Source: Streptomyces yangpuensis (GTDB taxonomy: Bacteria; Actinomycetota; Actinomycetes; Streptomycetales; Streptomycetaceae). From it: a stretch of 64,000 bases of DNA. This document shows, one piece after another, positions 17,707-29,732 of the stretch. The notes beneath the pieces were generated by a model, which did no database searches, was not told the origin of the DNA, and saw only the letters and a program-made list of their open reading frames with translations. Positions within the stretch are counted from its first letter, which is position 1; the number at the start of each line of letters is the position of its first letter. The stretch is taken from contig NZ_LBMK01000001.1 of the NCBI RefSeq assembly GCF_001005295.1, positions 1,043,759 to 1,107,758 of the forward strand. The letters run 5' to 3'. The position numbers and the translations under genes were made by a program.

Positions 17707-19743
17707 ATGGCCGACCCTTCCAGCTACCGGCCCCAGCCGGGGCAGATCCCCGATTCGCCCGGGGTCTACAGGTTCCGCGACGAGCACCGCCGGGTGATCT
17801 ACGTCGGGAAGGCCAAGAGCCTGCGCCAGCGCCTGGCCAACTACTTCCAGGATGTCGCGGGCCTGCACCCCCGGACCGCCACCATGGTGACCACGGCCGC
17901 CTCCGTGGAGTGGACCGTGGTCTCCACCGAGGTCGAGGCGCTCCAGCTGGAGTACTCCTGGATCAAGGAGTACGACCCCCGGTTCAACGTCAAGTACCGG
18001 GACGACAAGAGCTACCCCTCCCTCGCCGTCACGCTGAACGAGGAGTACCCCCGGGTCCAGGTCATGCGGGGCCCCAAGAAGAAGGGCGTGCGCTACTTCG
18101 GTCCGTACGCCCACGCCTGGGCGATCCGCGAGACCGTCGACCTGATGCTGCGGGTGTTCCCGGTGCGGACGTGCTCCGCCGGGGTGTTCAAGCGCTCCGC
18201 CCAGATCGGCAGGCCCTGCCTCCTCGGCTACATCGGCAAGTGCTCCGCGCCCTGCGTCGGCCGGGTCACCCCCGAGGAGCACCGCGAACTGGCCGAGGAC
18301 TTCTGCGACTTCATGGCCGGCCGCACCGGCGCCTACCTCTCCCGGCTTGAGCAGGAGATGCACATCGCGGCCGAGGACATGGAGTACGAGAAGGCCGCCC
18401 GGCTGCGCGACGACATCGGGGCGCTGCGCCGCGCCATGGAGAAGAACGCCGTGGTGCTCGCCGACGCCACCGACGCGGACCTGATCGCCGTCGCCGAGGA
18501 CGAGCTCGAAGCCGCCGTGCAGATCTTCCACGTACGCGGCGGGCGCGTCCGCGGCCAGCGCGGCTGGGTCACCGACAAGGTCGAGGCCGTCGACACGGCC
18601 GGGCTCGTCGAGCACGCTTTGCAGCAGCTCTACGGCGAGGAGCAGGGCGAGGCCGTCCCCAAGGAGGTCCTGGTCCCCGCGCTCCCCGAGGACACGCCCG
18701 CGCTGGCCCAGTGGCTGGCCGGGCGCCGCGGGTCCCAGGTCAGCCTGCGGATACCGCAGCGCGGCGACAAGAAGGCCCTCATGGAGACCGTCCACCGCAA
18801 CGCGCAGCAGTCCCTCGCCCTGCACAAGACCAAGCGCGCCGGCGACCTCACCACCCGCTCCCGGGCCCTGGAGGAGATCGCCGAGGCCCTGGAGCTGGAC
18901 GGCGCACCGCTGCGCATCGAGTGCTTCGACATCTCCCACCTCCAGGGGGACGACGTCGTCGCGTCCATGGTCGTCTTCGAGGACGGCCTGGCCCGCAAGA
19001 GCGAGTACCGGCGCTTCCAGATCAAAGGTCGTGTCGGAGACACGCAGGTCTGGCACGGCGAGGGGCAGGACGACGTCCGGTCCATGCACGAGGTGGTCTC
19101 CCGGCGCTTCCGCCGCTACCTCCTGGAGAAGTCCAGGACGGGGGAGTGGGAGCCCCAGGACGGTGAGGACGGGCCGCCCGAGGACGACGGGAAGCCCAAG
19201 CGCTTCGCCTACCCGCCCCAGCTCGTCGTCGTCGACGGCGGGCAGCCGCAGGTGGCCGCCGCCCGGCGGGCCCTTGACGAGCTCGGCATCGACGACGTCG
19301 CCGTATGCGGCCTGGCCAAGCGGCTGGAGGAGGTCTGGCTGCCCGGCGAGGACGACCCCGTCGTCCTGCCCCGCACCAGCGAGGGCCTCTACCTGCTCCA
19401 GCGGGTACGTGACGAAGCCCACCGCTTCGCCATCCAGTACCAGCGCAGCAAGCGCGGAAAACGCCTGAAGTCGGGCCCGCTGGACGAGGTGCCGGGCCTC
19501 GGCGAGAGCCGCAAACAGGCCCTGGTGAAGCACTTCGGTTCGGTGAAGAAGCTGAGACAGGCGACAATCGACCAGATCTGCGAGGTTCCGGGCATAGGAC
19601 GGAAGACGGCCGAGACCGTCGCCGCCGCCCTCGCCCGGGCGGTCCCCGCCGGTCCTGCCGTCAACACGGCCACAGGAGAGATCATTGAGGATGAGAACCC
19701 CGCGCCAGCGGGAGCATCGTCCGAACGGGGGACCGAGCAATGA
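17707..19743 (+). CDS. uvrC: UvrABC system protein C (dual-incision endonuclease)
   Basis: 678 aa. Makes both incisions flanking the lesion in the UvrB-DNA complex. GIY-YIG nuclease domain at the N-terminus (DSPGVYRF at 17-23, [14 protein letters not shown] from 30; here GVY and YVG), a UVR domain near 215-250 that binds UvrB, an RNase H-like C-terminal nuclease ([20 protein letters not shown] and VVVDGGQPQ), then two helix-hairpin-helix motifs ([15 protein letters not shown] and [15 protein letters not shown]). The ATG at 17707 lies 8 bases after the -10 of the damage promoter; no Shine-Dalgarno is seen, so it is probably leaderless. First gene of uvrC-rapZ-cuvA-whiA. Confidence 0.98.
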   Translation: MADPSSYRPQPGQIPDSPGVYRFRDEHRRVIYVGKAKSLRQRLANYFQDVAGLHPRTATMVTTAASVEWTVVSTEVEALQLEYSWIKEYDPRFNVKYRDDKSYPSLAVTLNEEYPRVQVMRGPKKKGVRYFGPYAHAWAIRETVDLMLRVFPVRTCSAGVFKRSAQIGRPCLLGYIGKCSAPCVGRVTPEEHRELAEDFCDFMAGRTGAYLSRLEQEMHIAAEDMEYEKAARLRDDIGALRRAMEKNAVVLADATDADLIAVAEDELEAAVQIFHVRGGRVRGQRGWVTDKVEAVDTAGLVEHALQQLYGEEQGEAVPKEVLVPALPEDTPALAQWLAGRRGSQVSLRIPQRGDKKALMETVHRNAQQSLALHKTKRAGDLTTRSRALEEIAEALELDGAPLRIECFDISHLQGDDVVASMVVFEDGLARKSEYRRFQIKGRVGDTQVWHGEGQDDVRSMHEVVSRRFRRYLLEKSRTGEWEPQDGEDGPPEDDGKPKRFAYPPQLVVVDGGQPQVAAARRALDELGIDDVAVCGLAKRLEEVWLPGEDDPVVLPRTSEGLYLLQRVRDEAHRFAIQYQRSKRGKRLKSGPLDEVPGLGESRKQALVKHFGSVKKLRQATIDQICEVPGIGRKTAETVAAALARAVPAGPAVNTATGEIIEDENPAPAGASSERGTEQ

Positions 19744-20687
19744 CCGAGCACGAGACCACGCACGACCGAGACGGAGCACAGGTGAGTACGGGCACGACAG
19801 TGGAGCCCGGCGAGACCGCCGAGGCGGCCATCCCCGAGCTGGTGATCATCTCCGGCATGTCCGGGGCCGGCCGGAGCACGGCGGCCAAGTGTCTGGAGGA
19901 CCTCGGCTGGTTCGTCGTCGACAATCTCCCGCCGGCGCTGATCCCCACCATGGTGGAGCTCGGTGCCCGCTCCCAGGGCAACGTGGCCCGCATCGCGGTC
20001 GTCGTCGACGTCCGCGGCCGCCAGTTCTTCGACGCGCTGCGCGAGTCCCTCGCCGACCTCGACAGCAAGGGCGTCACCCGCCGCATCGTCTTCCTGGAGT
20101 CCTCCGACGACGCGCTGGTCCGCCGCTTCGAGTCGGTCCGCCGCCCGCACCCCCTCCAGGGCGACGGGCGCATCACCGACGGCATCGCCGCCGAGCGCGA
20201 CCTGCTGCGCGAGCTGCGCGGAGACGCCGACCTGGTGATCGACACCTCCAGCCTCAACGTGCACGAACTGCGCGCCAAGATGGACGCCCAGTTCGCCGGG
20301 GACGAGGAGCCCGAGCTGCGGGCCACCGTCATGTCCTTCGGCTTCAAGTACGGCCTCCCCGTCGACGCCGACCTCGTCGTCGACTGCCGCTTCATCCCGA
20401 ACCCGCACTGGGTCCCGGAGCTGCGCCCCTTCACCGGGCTCAACGAGGAGGTGTCGGGGTACGTCTTCAGCCAGCCCGGCGCCAAGGAGTTCCTCGACCG
20501 TTACACCGAGCTGCTCCAGCTCATCGCCACCGGCTACCGTCGCGAGGGCAAGCGGTACGTGACCATCGCGGTCGGGTGCACGGGCGGCAAGCACCGCAGC
20601 GTGGCCATGTCCGAGAAGCTCGCCGCCCGCCTCGCCTCCGAGGGAGTCGAGACCGTCGTCGTACACCGGGACATGGGGCGCGAGTGA
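19740..20687 (+). CDS. rapZ: RapZ family nucleotide-binding protein (YvcJ)
   Basis: 315 aa P-loop protein. Walker [10 protein letters not shown] at about 39-47; DNLPPALIP and the C-terminal [27 protein letters not shown] and [13 protein letters not shown] are diagnostic of RapZ/YvcJ. In E. coli RapZ targets the GlmZ sRNA to RNase E; in Gram-positives it hydrolyses GTP and has other roles, so the E. coli function should not be assumed. ATG overlaps the uvrC stop by 4 bases (ATGA); a GTG about 14 codons in is an alternative. Fixed actinobacterial neighbours: uvrC before, cuvA and whiA after. Confidence 0.95.
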   Translation: MTEHETTHDRDGAQVSTGTTVEPGETAEAAIPELVIISGMSGAGRSTAAKCLEDLGWFVVDNLPPALIPTMVELGARSQGNVARIAVVVDVRGRQFFDALRESLADLDSKGVTRRIVFLESSDDALVRRFESVRRPHPLQGDGRITDGIAAERDLLRELRGDADLVIDTSSLNVHELRAKMDAQFAGDEEPELRATVMSFGFKYGLPVDADLVVDCRFIPNPHWVPELRPFTGLNEEVSGYVFSQPGAKEFLDRYTELLQLIATGYRREGKRYVTIAVGCTGGKHRSVAMSEKLAARLASEGVETVVVHRDMGRE

Positions 20688-21739
20688 CCGCACGGACCCC
20701 GCGGCTGAGCCGCCTGCGCCGCCTCACCCCGGGACGGGGAGAGGACGGCGCGGGCCGCTCCGGCCGCCGGAGGGGCGCCACGCCCAAGGTGGTCGCGCTC
20801 GGCGGCGGCCAAGGCCTGTCGGCCTCCCTCGCCGCCCTGCGCCGGATCACCGGTGACCTCACCGCCGTGGTCACCGTCGCCGACGACGGCGGCTCCAGCG
20901 GACGGCTCCGGGAGGAGCTCGACGTGCTGCCGCCCGGCGACCTGCGCAAGGCGCTGGCGGCGCTGTGTGGTGACGACGACTGGGGCCAGACCTGGGCCCG
21001 GGTCATCCAGCACCGCTTCCAGTCCGAGGGCGACCTGCACGGGCACGCCGTCGGCAACCTGCTGATCGTCGCCCTGTGGGAACAGCTCGGAGACCCCGTC
21101 CAGGCCCTCGACCTGGTCGGCCGGCTGCTGGGCGCCCACGGCCGGGTGCTGCCCATGTCGGCGGTGCCCCTGGAACTCCAGGCCCTGGTCAGGGGCCACG
21201 ACCCGGCCCGTCCCGAGGACGTCGACACCGTCCGCGGGCAGGCCACGGTGGCGCTGACCCCGGGCGAGGTGCTGTCCGTACAGGTCGTGCCGAGCGCCCC
21301 GCCGGCCGTGCCGGAGGCCGTCGCGGCCGTCCTGGACGCCGACTGGGTGGTGCTGGGCCCCGGATCGTGGTTCTCGTCCGTGATCCCGCACCTGCTGGTG
21401 CCGGAACTCCTGGACGCGCTGATGGAGACGAAGGCCCGGCGGGTCCTCTCGCTGAACCTCGCGCCGCAGCCCGGCGAAACAGAGGGCTTCTCTCCGCAGC
21501 GTCATTTGGAGGTTTTGGCCCGACACGCCCCTAAACTCGCCCTGGACGTGGTGCTGGCCGACGAGGCCGCCGTGCCCGACCGCGAGTCCCTCGCCGATGC
21601 CGCGAAACGCTTCGGTGCCGCGGTCGAGCTGGCCCCCGTGGCCAGGCAGGACGGCTCGCCGAAGCACGACCCGGAGCTGCTGGCCGCCGCGTACGACCGT
21701 ATTTTTCGGATGCATGGAAGGATCGGCCCATGGCGATGA
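20684..21739 (+). CDS. Gluconeogenesis factor family protein CuvA/YvcK
   Basis: 351 aa. The UDP-sugar-binding YvcK/CofD-like fold is seen in [60 protein letters not shown], and [23 protein letters not shown]. YvcK proteins support cell-wall synthesis and growth on gluconeogenic carbon; M. tuberculosis CuvA is a PknB-linked example. The GTG at 20684 overlaps the rapZ stop by 4 bases. The N-terminal ~35 residues are basic and variable. Its own stop overlaps whiA by 10 bases. Confidence 0.94.
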   Translation: MTARTPRLSRLRRLTPGRGEDGAGRSGRRRGATPKVVALGGGQGLSASLAALRRITGDLTAVVTVADDGGSSGRLREELDVLPPGDLRKALAALCGDDDWGQTWARVIQHRFQSEGDLHGHAVGNLLIVALWEQLGDPVQALDLVGRLLGAHGRVLPMSAVPLELQALVRGHDPARPEDVDTVRGQATVALTPGEVLSVQVVPSAPPAVPEAVAAVLDADWVVLGPGSWFSSVIPHLLVPELLDALMETKARRVLSLNLAPQPGETEGFSPQRHLEVLARHAPKLALDVVLADEAAVPDRESLADAAKRFGAAVELAPVARQDGSPKHDPELLAAAYDRIFRMHGRIGPWR

Positions 21740-22725
21740 CGCCTGCGGTGAAGGACGAGATCTCCCGCCTGCCCGTCACCCGGACCTGCTGCAGGAAGGC
21801 GGAGGTCTCGGCGATCCTTCGGTTCGCGGGCGGGCTGCACCTGGTGAGCGGCCGCATCGTCATCGAGGCGGAGCTGGACACCGGGATCGCCGCCAGACGT
21901 CTGCGCAAGGACATCCTGGAGATCTTCGGCCACTCCTCGGACCTCGTCGTGATGGCGCCCGGCGGACTGCGCCGCGGCAGCCGCTACGTGGTCCGCGTCG
22001 TGGCCGGCGGTGACCAGCTGGCGCGCCAGACGGGCCTCGTGGACGGCCGCGGACGCCCCATCCGGGGCCTTCCCCCGCAGGTGGTCTCCGGGGCCACCTG
22101 TGACGCCGAGGCGGCGTGGCGCGGCGCCTTCCTGGCCCACGGCTCGCTCACCGAGCCGGGCCGGTCCTCCTCCCTGGAGGTCACCTGCCCCGGTCCGGAG
22201 GCCGCCCTGGCCCTGGTGGGCGCCGCCCGCAGGCTCTCCATCGCCGCGAAGGCGCGCGAGGTGCGCGGCGTGGACCGGGTCGTGGTCCGCGACGGCGACG
22301 CCATCGGCGCCCTGCTGACCCGGCTCGGCGCGCACGAATCGGTGCTGGCCTGGGAGGAGCGGCGGATGCGGCGCGAGGTGCGCGCCACCGCCAACCGCCT
22401 CGCCAACTTCGACGACGCCAACCTGCGCCGTTCGGCGCGGGCCGCCGTGGCCGCCGGAGCCCGTGTGCAGCGCGCGCTGGAGATCCTCGGCGAGGAGGTC
22501 CCCGAGCACCTCGCGGCAGCCGGCCGGCTGCGCATGGAGCACAAGCAGGCCTCCCTGGAGGAGCTGGGCGCGCTCGCCGACCCGCCGCTGACCAAGGACG
22601 CGGTCGCCGGCCGGATCCGGCGCCTGCTCGCCATGGCCGACAAGCGGGCCCAGGACCTCGGCATCCCGGGCACCGAGTCGAACCTCGACCTCAGCGAGGA
22701 GATGGCCGACAACATGGCCGGATAG
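21730..22725 (+). CDS. whiA: Sporulation transcription regulator WhiA
   Basis: 331 aa. With WhiB, activates genes for stopping aerial-hypha growth and starting sporulation septation. N-terminal LAGLIDADG-like domain ([30 protein letters not shown]) that lacks homing-endonuclease catalysis, and a C-terminal HTH with [33 protein letters not shown]. Length and start ([11 protein letters not shown]) match Streptomyces WhiA. The ATG lies inside the cuvA 3' end, so it is translationally coupled at the end of the uvrC operon; known whiA promoters inside this operon are not resolvable here. Confidence 0.98.
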   Translation: MAMTPAVKDEISRLPVTRTCCRKAEVSAILRFAGGLHLVSGRIVIEAELDTGIAARRLRKDILEIFGHSSDLVVMAPGGLRRGSRYVVRVVAGGDQLARQTGLVDGRGRPIRGLPPQVVSGATCDAEAAWRGAFLAHGSLTEPGRSSSLEVTCPGPEAALALVGAARRLSIAAKAREVRGVDRVVVRDGDAIGALLTRLGAHESVLAWEERRMRREVRATANRLANFDDANLRRSARAAVAAGARVQRALEILGEEVPEHLAAAGRLRMEHKQASLEELGALADPPLTKDAVAGRIRRLLAMADKRAQDLGIPGTESNLDLSEEMADNMAG

Positions 22726-22752
22726 CCCGGACACCGCTCCACGGCTACGTCC

Positions 22753-22788
22753 GAAGGGGCCCGCGCGATCACTCGTGCGGGCCCCTTC
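22753..22788 (+). terminator. Terminator of the uvrC-whiA operon
   Basis: GAAGGGGCCCGC (22753-22764) pairs perfectly with GCGGGCCCCTTC (22777-22788), loop 12. Confidence 0.8.
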
Positions 22789-22873
22789 GCGGCATGCCCC
22801 ATTGACATGAGCATGGGCCGGTCTTGAGTCTGGCGTCCGAACCTTTCGTGGCAGACGACGCCCAGGGGGGCAC

Positions 22874-25834
22874 ATGAGTCACCGCGCGAGAGTCATCCTC
22901 GCCGCAAGCGCACTCGTCTTCGCAACCACGCTCGCCGCACTGCCCGCGGCCGCCCAGGCCCGGCCCGGCACCGGCGCCGCCTCCGGCGCCGAGGAGGTAC
23001 GGGTCTACGACGCCGACATCACCAAGGAACAGGTTCCGCTCGTCCTCGCGGCCGGCCAGGACGCCCACGAGCTCACCGAGCGCGCCCCGGAGACCGGGAC
23101 CGCCCGGGTCGAGCTCTTCCTCACCGCGGCCCAGGCCGGCGAGCTCGCCGGCCAGGGCGTCCGGCTCGCCGAGCGCAGGATCCCGGCCCAGGGCCTGGCC
23201 CGCGCCAAGGCGGCCGGCGACGGAGTGTTCCGCCCGTACAGCGGCAAGGGCGGCCTCCAGGAGGAGATCCTGCGCACGGCCCGGGAACACCCGGAGCTCA
23301 CCAAGGTCGTCTCCATCGGCAGGACCGTCCAGGGCAAGGACATCCTCGCGCTCAAGGTCAGCAAGAACGCGAAGAAGACCAGGGACGGCGCCAAGCCCTC
23401 CGTGCTGTACATGTCCAACCAGCACGCCCGCGAGTGGATCACCCCCGAGATGACCCGGCGGCTGATGCACCACACCCTCGACAACTACGGCAAGGACCAG
23501 CGCATCACCGGCCTGGTGGACTCCAGCGAGCTGTGGTTCCTGCTCAGCGCCAACCCCGACGGCTACGACCACACGCACGCCGCCGACAGCCAGCGCCTGT
23601 GGCGCAAGAACCTGCGTGACAACAACGGCGACGGGAAGATCACCACCGGCGACGGCGTCGACCTCAACCGCAACTTCGCCTACAAGTGGGGCTACGACAA
23701 CGAGGGCTCCTCGCCGAACCAGGCCAGCGAGACCTACCGCGGCCCCCAGGCCTCCTCCGAGCCCGAGACCGTCGCCCTCGACGCCTTCGAGAAGCGCATC
23801 GGTTTCGAGTACGCCGTCAACTACCACTCCGCCGCCGAGCTGATCCTCTACGGCGTGGGCTGGCAGGTGGCCACCCCCACCCCCGACGACGTGGCCTACA
23901 AGGCCCTCGCCGGCACCCCCGAGAACCCGGCCGTGCCCGGCTACTACCCGCAGGTGTCCTCAGAGCTGTACACCACCAACGGCGAGGCCGACGGCCACGG
24001 CGCCAACGTCAACGGCATCATGATGTTCACCCCGGAGATGACCACCTGCCAGACCGCCGCGGCGAGCGACCCGGACGACCGGTGGAAGCCCGAGGACTGC
24101 GCCTCCGGCTTCAACTTCCCCGACGACGAGAAGCTCATCCAGGCGGAGTTCGCCAAGAACGTCCCCTTCGCCCTCGCGGTCGGCGAGAGCGCCGCCCGCC
24201 CGGACCGCCCGGCGTCCCCGGTCGGCCTGACCGCGGCCGACTTCACCCCCGACCCCTTCACCACCTCCTACGCGGCCCGCGGACAGGACCAGGAGGTCGC
24301 CGTCACGGCCCGAAAGGCACTGAAGGACAAGGAGCTCAACTACCGCATCAACGGCGGCCGCACGCACGACGAGGACCTCAAGGCCTGGAAGGGCGGCGAC
24401 GTCTACGGCGGCGAGGACAACAACTGGTTCGACGAGTACCGGGCCGAGATCGAGGGCGCGAAGCCGGGCGACAAGGTCGAGGTCTGGTTCACCGGCCGCG
24501 ACCGCTCCGGCAAACAGGTCTCCAGCGAGCACTTCACGTACACGGTGGCCGAGCGGCCGCGCGCCGACGTCCTGGTGATCGCCGAGGAGGGGGCCGCCGC
24601 CCAGCACGCCCAGACGTACGTCGACGCCCTGCGCGCCAACGGCCGGTCCGCCGCGGTCTGGGACGTAGCCGTCCAGGGCGTCCCGCACCACCTCGGCGTC
24701 CTCTCCCACTTCGGCACGGCCGTCCACTACACGGGAGCCAAGTCCCCCGGCGGGGAGACGCAGTTGGCGGTCCGCGACTTCCTGAACGAGGGCGGCAGGC
24801 TGATCGAGGCCGGAGAGCTGGCGGGCGGCAACGCCCAGGTCGGCCGCGCCGTGACCAACGACTTCAGCCAGTACTGGCTCGGCGCCTACGGCCGCAGCAG
24901 CACCCCCGGCGCCACCGGCTTCGCCGGCACCGGCGCCCTGCAGGGGGCGCAGGGCGCCCTCGCTGACGCCGCGGGCAACCCGCTGAACGCCCCCGGCTCC
25001 TACACCGTGACCTCCGAGACCCTGGCACCCGCGCAGTTCCCGCAGTTCAAGAGCGCGCAGGCGGGCCGCTACACCGGTGTCGCGAACCCGTACGCCCCCT
25101 ACACCGGCACCGGGATGGCCTCGGCCCTCCACGCCGACAGCGACTGGAAGCGGCTCGTCCGCACCATCGACCTCACCGGCGTGACCGCCGCCGACCAGCC
25201 GAAGCTGAAGCTCGCCCTCAACTGGAACACCGAAGAGGGCTACGACCACGCCGCGCTGGAGGCCCGCACGGCCGGCGGCGACGACTGGACCATGCTGGCG
25301 GAGGCGGGCGGTCTGAGCAGCCAGGCCGTCCCGGAGGAGTGCGCCGCCGGGTTCTTCATCAACGGCCACCCGTTCCTGCGCCGCTACCTCACCCTGGACG
25401 CCGGCGGATGCAGCCCGCAGGGCACCAGCGGTCAGTGGAACACCTTCACCGGGTCCTCCGGCGGCTGGAAGCAGGTCTCCTTCGACCTGAGTGCCTACGC
25501 GGGCAGGTCCGTCGAGCTCTCGCTCTCCTCCATCACCGACCCCGGATCGGGCGGACGCGGCGTCTTCGCGGACGAGGTGCGCCTGGCGACGGCCGCCGGG
25601 GAGCAGGCGGTCGAGGGGTTCGAGACCTCCCTCGGTGCCTGGACCGCCCAGGGCGCACCCGCCGGAAGTCCCGACGTCCCGGGCGACTGGTCCCGGACAG
25701 GAGAGCTCTTCCGCTCCTATGCCTCGGTGACCACGCGTGACACCGTACTTCTGGGCTTCGGCCTGGAACACCTGCCCGCGGCGACGGACCGCGCCCTACT
25801 CGTCGGTAAGGCGCTCCGCTCGCTCAACCGCTGA
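22874..25834 (+). CDS. Secreted M14 zinc carboxypeptidase, multidomain
   Basis: 986 aa extracellular metallopeptidase. Signal peptide 1-29 (AALPAAAQA), a propeptide-like region to about 115, then the M14 domain: zinc ligands His184 and Glu187 in NQHAREW, His318 in NYHSAAEL, catalytic Glu388 in MMFTPEMTT, and substrate-binding VDLNRNFAYKWG. Downstream are a beta-sandwich segment (about 455-560), an Asp/Ala-rich flavodoxin-like stretch (about 565-690), and a C-terminal domain with Cys pairs (EECAAGFFI, GGCSPQG) and FETSLGAW. The last two look like adhesion modules of large actinobacterial carboxypeptidases. ATG at 22874 with AGGGGGG upstream. Monocistronic. Confidence 0.93.
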   Translation: MSHRARVILAASALVFATTLAALPAAAQARPGTGAASGAEEVRVYDADITKEQVPLVLAAGQDAHELTERAPETGTARVELFLTAAQAGELAGQGVRLAERRIPAQGLARAKAAGDGVFRPYSGKGGLQEEILRTAREHPELTKVVSIGRTVQGKDILALKVSKNAKKTRDGAKPSVLYMSNQHAREWITPEMTRRLMHHTLDNYGKDQRITGLVDSSELWFLLSANPDGYDHTHAADSQRLWRKNLRDNNGDGKITTGDGVDLNRNFAYKWGYDNEGSSPNQASETYRGPQASSEPETVALDAFEKRIGFEYAVNYHSAAELILYGVGWQVATPTPDDVAYKALAGTPENPAVPGYYPQVSSELYTTNGEADGHGANVNGIMMFTPEMTTCQTAAASDPDDRWKPEDCASGFNFPDDEKLIQAEFAKNVPFALAVGESAARPDRPASPVGLTAADFTPDPFTTSYAARGQDQEVAVTARKALKDKELNYRINGGRTHDEDLKAWKGGDVYGGEDNNWFDEYRAEIEGAKPGDKVEVWFTGRDRSGKQVSSEHFTYTVAERPRADVLVIAEEGAAAQHAQTYVDALRANGRSAAVWDVAVQGVPHHLGVLSHFGTAVHYTGAKSPGGETQLAVRDFLNEGGRLIEAGELAGGNAQVGRAVTNDFSQYWLGAYGRSSTPGATGFAGTGALQGAQGALADAAGNPLNAPGSYTVTSETLAPAQFPQFKSAQAGRYTGVANPYAPYTGTGMASALHADSDWKRLVRTIDLTGVTAADQPKLKLALNWNTEEGYDHAALEARTAGGDDWTMLAEAGGLSSQAVPEECAAGFFINGHPFLRRYLTLDAGGCSPQGTSGQWNTFTGSSGGWKQVSFDLSAYAGRSVELSLSSITDPGSGGRGVFADEVRLATAAGEQAVEGFETSLGAWTAQGAPAGSPDVPGDWSRTGELFRSYASVTTRDTVLLGFGLEHLPAATDRALLVGKALRSLNR

Positions 25835-25881
25835 TCAGCGCCACGCTCGTTGCTCACCCACAGTGACCGGGACCAAGGTCC

Positions 25882-25918
25882 CCGGGGCCCGCACCGGTGT
25901 GTCCGGAGCGGGCCCCGG
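25882..25918 (+). terminator. Terminator after the M14 carboxypeptidase
   Basis: CCGGGGCCCGC (25882-25892) pairs with GCGGGCCCCGG (25908-25918), loop 15. Confidence 0.7.
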
Positions 25919-25992
25919 AGGGGACGGCCCCCGTGAAGTGGGGGGAGTGTCAGGCCTCGACCGATGTCACCCAGAAGCTCACGGAGAGGTAG

Positions 25993-27072
<1,080 letters not shown>

Positions 27073-27102
27073 AGTTCCAGGGCTGACACCACGATGTGAG
27101 GC

Positions 27103-27144
27103 ACAGGGTCCGGGCCACGCGACGATGCGCAGCTCGGACCCTGT
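27103..27144 (+). terminator. gap-pgk intergenic hairpin
   Basis: ACAGGGTCCG (27103-27112) pairs with CGGACCCTGT (27135-27144) with a 22-base loop. It has no U-run, so it may only attenuate or stabilise the gap mRNA. Confidence 0.5.
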
Positions 27145-27199
27145 AGCTTGCCAGTCGTTCTACGCCCCCGACACGGGCGCCCAAAGGAGTCAGAAACAC

Positions 27200-28411
27200 A
27201 TGAAGACGATCGACGAACTGCTCGCCGAAGGCGTCAAGGGCAAGCGGGTCTTCGTCCGCGCGGACCTGAACGTTCCGCTCGCCGAGGGCACCATCACCGA
27301 CGACGGCCGCATCCGCGCCGTCCAGCCCACGATCGAGAAGCTCGCCGAAGCCGGCGCCCGCGTCGTCGTGGCCTCGCACCTCGGCCGCCCCAAGGGCGCC
27401 CCGGACCCGGCCTTCTCGCTCGCGCCGGCCGCCGCCCGCCTCGGTGAACTGCTGGGCACGGGCGTCGCGTTCGCCACCGACACCGTCGGTTCCTCCGCCA
27501 AGGAGACCGTCGCGGCCCTCACCGACGGCCAGGTCGCCGTGATCGAGAACCTCCGCTTCAACGCCGGCGAGACCTCGAAGGACGACGCCGAGCGCGGTGC
27601 CTTCGCGGACCAGCTGGCGGAGCTCGCCGACGTCTACGTCGGCGACGGCTTCGGCGCCGTCCACCGCAAGCACGCCTCGGTCTTCGACCTGCCCGCGCGG
27701 CTCCCGCACGCGGTCGGCCAGCTCATCGCCACCGAGGTCGGCGTCCTGAAGAAGCTGACGGACGAGGTCAAGCGCCCCTACGTCGTGGTCCTCGGCGGCG
27801 CCAAGGTCTCCGACAAGCTCGCCGTCATCGACGAGCTCCTCGGCAAGGCCGACCGCCTGCTGATCGGCGGCGGCATGGCCTACACCTTCCTCTACGCCAA
27901 GGGCTACGAGGTCGGCATCTCCCTGCTCCAGAAGGACCAGGTCGACAAGGTCAAGGAGTACATGCGGCGTGCCGAGGAGACCGGCGTCGAGCTGGTCCTC
28001 CCCGTCGACGTCCTGGCCTCGACCGACTTCCCGGACCTGAAGACCAAGGCCCCGGCCGTCTTCGAGACCGTCGACGCGGACAAGATCCCTGCCGACAAGG
28101 AGGGTCTGGACATCGGCCCGAAGACCCGCGAGCTGTACGCATCGAAGATCGCCGACGCGGCGACCGTCTTCTGGAACGGTCCCGTGGGCGTCTTCGAGCA
28201 CCCCGACTACGCCGACGGCACCCGCGCGATCGCGCAGGCCCTCGTCGACTCCAGCGCCTTCACCGTCGTCGGCGGTGGCGACTCGGCCGCCGCCGTGCGC
28301 ACGCTGGGCTTCGACGAGAACGCTTTCGGCCACATTTCCACCGGTGGTGGCGCCTCCCTCGAGTACCTCGAGGGCAAGACGCTCCCCGGCCTCGCCGCCC
28401 TGGAGGGCTGA
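27200..28411 (+). CDS. pgk: Phosphoglycerate kinase
   Basis: 403 aa. Transfers the acyl phosphate of 1,3-bisphosphoglycerate to [15 protein letters not shown] (signature), [36 protein letters not shown], and the C-terminal [14 protein letters not shown] plus [20 protein letters not shown] at 27200 with AAAGGAG 11 bases upstream. It is separated from tpiA by 5 bases, so they are cotranscribed. Confidence 0.98.
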   Translation: MKTIDELLAEGVKGKRVFVRADLNVPLAEGTITDDGRIRAVQPTIEKLAEAGARVVVASHLGRPKGAPDPAFSLAPAAARLGELLGTGVAFATDTVGSSAKETVAALTDGQVAVIENLRFNAGETSKDDAERGAFADQLAELADVYVGDGFGAVHRKHASVFDLPARLPHAVGQLIATEVGVLKKLTDEVKRPYVVVLGGAKVSDKLAVIDELLGKADRLLIGGGMAYTFLYAKGYEVGISLLQKDQVDKVKEYMRRAEETGVELVLPVDVLASTDFPDLKTKAPAVFETVDADKIPADKEGLDIGPKTRELYASKIADAATVFWNGPVGVFEHPDYADGTRAIAQALVDSSAFTVVGGGDSAAAVRTLGFDENAFGHISTGGGASLEYLEGKTLPGLAALEG

Positions 28412-28416
28412 CCCGC

Positions 28417-29193
28417 ATGACCACCCGCACCCCGCTCATGGCGGGCAACTGGAAGATGAACCTCAACCACCTCGAGGCCATCGCCCACGTCCAGAAGCTC
28501 GCCTTCGCGCTCGCCGACAAGGACTACGACGCCGTCGAGGTCGCGGTCCTGCCGCCCTTCGTCGACCTGCGCTCCGTCCAGACCCTGGTCGACGGCGACA
28601 AGCTGAAGATCAAGTACGGCGCCCAGGACATCTCCGCGCACGACTCCGGCGCCTACACCGGCGAGATCTCCGGCCCGATGCTGTCGAAGCTGAAGTGCAC
28701 GTACGTGGCCGTCGGCCACAGCGAGCGCCGCCAGTACCACGGCGAGACCGACGAGATCTGCAACGCCAAGGTCAAGGCCGCCTTCAAGCACGGGATCACC
28801 CCGATCCTGTGCGTCGGCGAGGGCCTGGACATCCGCAAGGCCGGCCAGCAGGTCCCGTACACGCTCACCCAGCTCGACGGCGGCCTGGCGGACGTCCCGG
28901 CCGAGCAGGTCGAGTCCATCGTGATCGCCTACGAGCCCGTCTGGGCCATCGGGACCGGCGAGGTCGCCACCCCCGAGGACGCCCAGGAGGTGTGCGGGGC
29001 GATCCGTGCCCGCCTGGCCGAGCTGTACTCGCAGGAGCTGGCCGACAAGGTCCGTATCCAGTACGGCGGCTCCGTGAAGTCCGGGAACATCGCGGCGATC
29101 ATGGCCCAGCCCGACGTCGACGGCGCCCTGATCGGCGGCGCGGCGCTCGACGCGGACGAGTTCGTCAAGATCGTCCGCTTCCGCGACCAGTGA
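28417..29193 (+). CDS. tpiA: Triosephosphate isomerase
   Basis: 258 aa. Interconverts DHAP and GAP. GNWKMN at the N-terminus with the catalytic Lys, [14 protein letters not shown] with the electrophilic His, [24 protein letters not shown] with the catalytic Glu, and [15 protein letters not shown] plus the phosphate-gripping [13 protein letters not shown] at 28417, with GGAGG overlapping the end of pgk. A stem-loop follows before secG. Confidence 0.98.
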   Translation: MTTRTPLMAGNWKMNLNHLEAIAHVQKLAFALADKDYDAVEVAVLPPFVDLRSVQTLVDGDKLKIKYGAQDISAHDSGAYTGEISGPMLSKLKCTYVAVGHSERRQYHGETDEICNAKVKAAFKHGITPILCVGEGLDIRKAGQQVPYTLTQLDGGLADVPAEQVESIVIAYEPVWAIGTGEVATPEDAQEVCGAIRARLAELYSQELADKVRIQYGGSVKSGNIAAIMAQPDVDGALIGGAALDADEFVKIVRFRDQ

Positions 29194-29225
29194 GTATGCG
29201 GTAGGGCCGATCCGTCGTACCCTTG

Positions 29226-29263
29226 CGGGGGCCAGAGGCTGAACCACCAGCCACTGGCCCCCG
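29226..29263 (+). terminator. Stem-loop between tpiA and secG
   Basis: CGGGGGCCAG (29226-29235) pairs with CTGGCCCCCG (29254-29263), continued above an A/A mismatch by GGCTG/CAGCC. No U-run. Confidence 0.6.
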
Positions 29264-29315
29264 TGCACATCCCGCAAGCCGGAAAGCCTGAAAAGCCAGA
29301 AAGTAGGAATCAGCC

Positions 29316-29552
29316 GTGATTATGGGGTTCTCGATCGCCCTGATCGTCTTCAGCGCCCTGCTGATGCTGCTCGTGCTGATGCACAAGGGCAAGGGCGGCG
29401 GCCTCTCCGACATGTTCGGCGGCGGTATGCAGTCGTCGGTCGGCGGTTCCTCCGTCGCGGAGCGGAACCTGGACCGCATCACCGTCGTGGTGGGTCTGCT
29501 CTGGTTTGCGTGCATCGTCGCGCTCGGCCTGGTGATGAAGTCGGGCAGCTGA
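29316..29552 (+). CDS. secG: Preprotein translocase subunit SecG
   Basis: 78 aa small membrane protein of the SecYEG channel. Two transmembrane helices (MGFSIALIVFSALLMLLVLM and VVVGLLWFACIVALGLVM) flank the conserved cytoplasmic loop HKGKGGGLSDMFGGG. Start is the GTG at 29316 (IMGFSIALIVF), with TAGGAA upstream; ATG at 29322 is also possible. Conserved position after tpiA in actinobacteria. Confidence 0.96.
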   Translation: MIMGFSIALIVFSALLMLLVLMHKGKGGGLSDMFGGGMQSSVGGSSVAERNLDRITVVVGLLWFACIVALGLVMKSGS

Positions 29553-29732
29553 CCGTTCTCGCCATTCCGGCAGTCCGGTCGGCATCGCCCGGCCTATCAT
29601 GAGGCTGGCGTTCACGACGTGGAATCAGTAACTCCGCTCACTGGACGTGCGTTGGGCCTTACGTAGACTTGGCGCTCCGCGGCGGAATTTCCACTCACAC
29701 TCCGCGGCACCTTCACGCAGGGAGTTACGACC

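Noticed and set aside
29621..29660. GGAAT...GTT as sigma-R promoter of rbpA
   Set aside because: The spacing is about 25 rather than 18, so it does not fit the sigma-R consensus.
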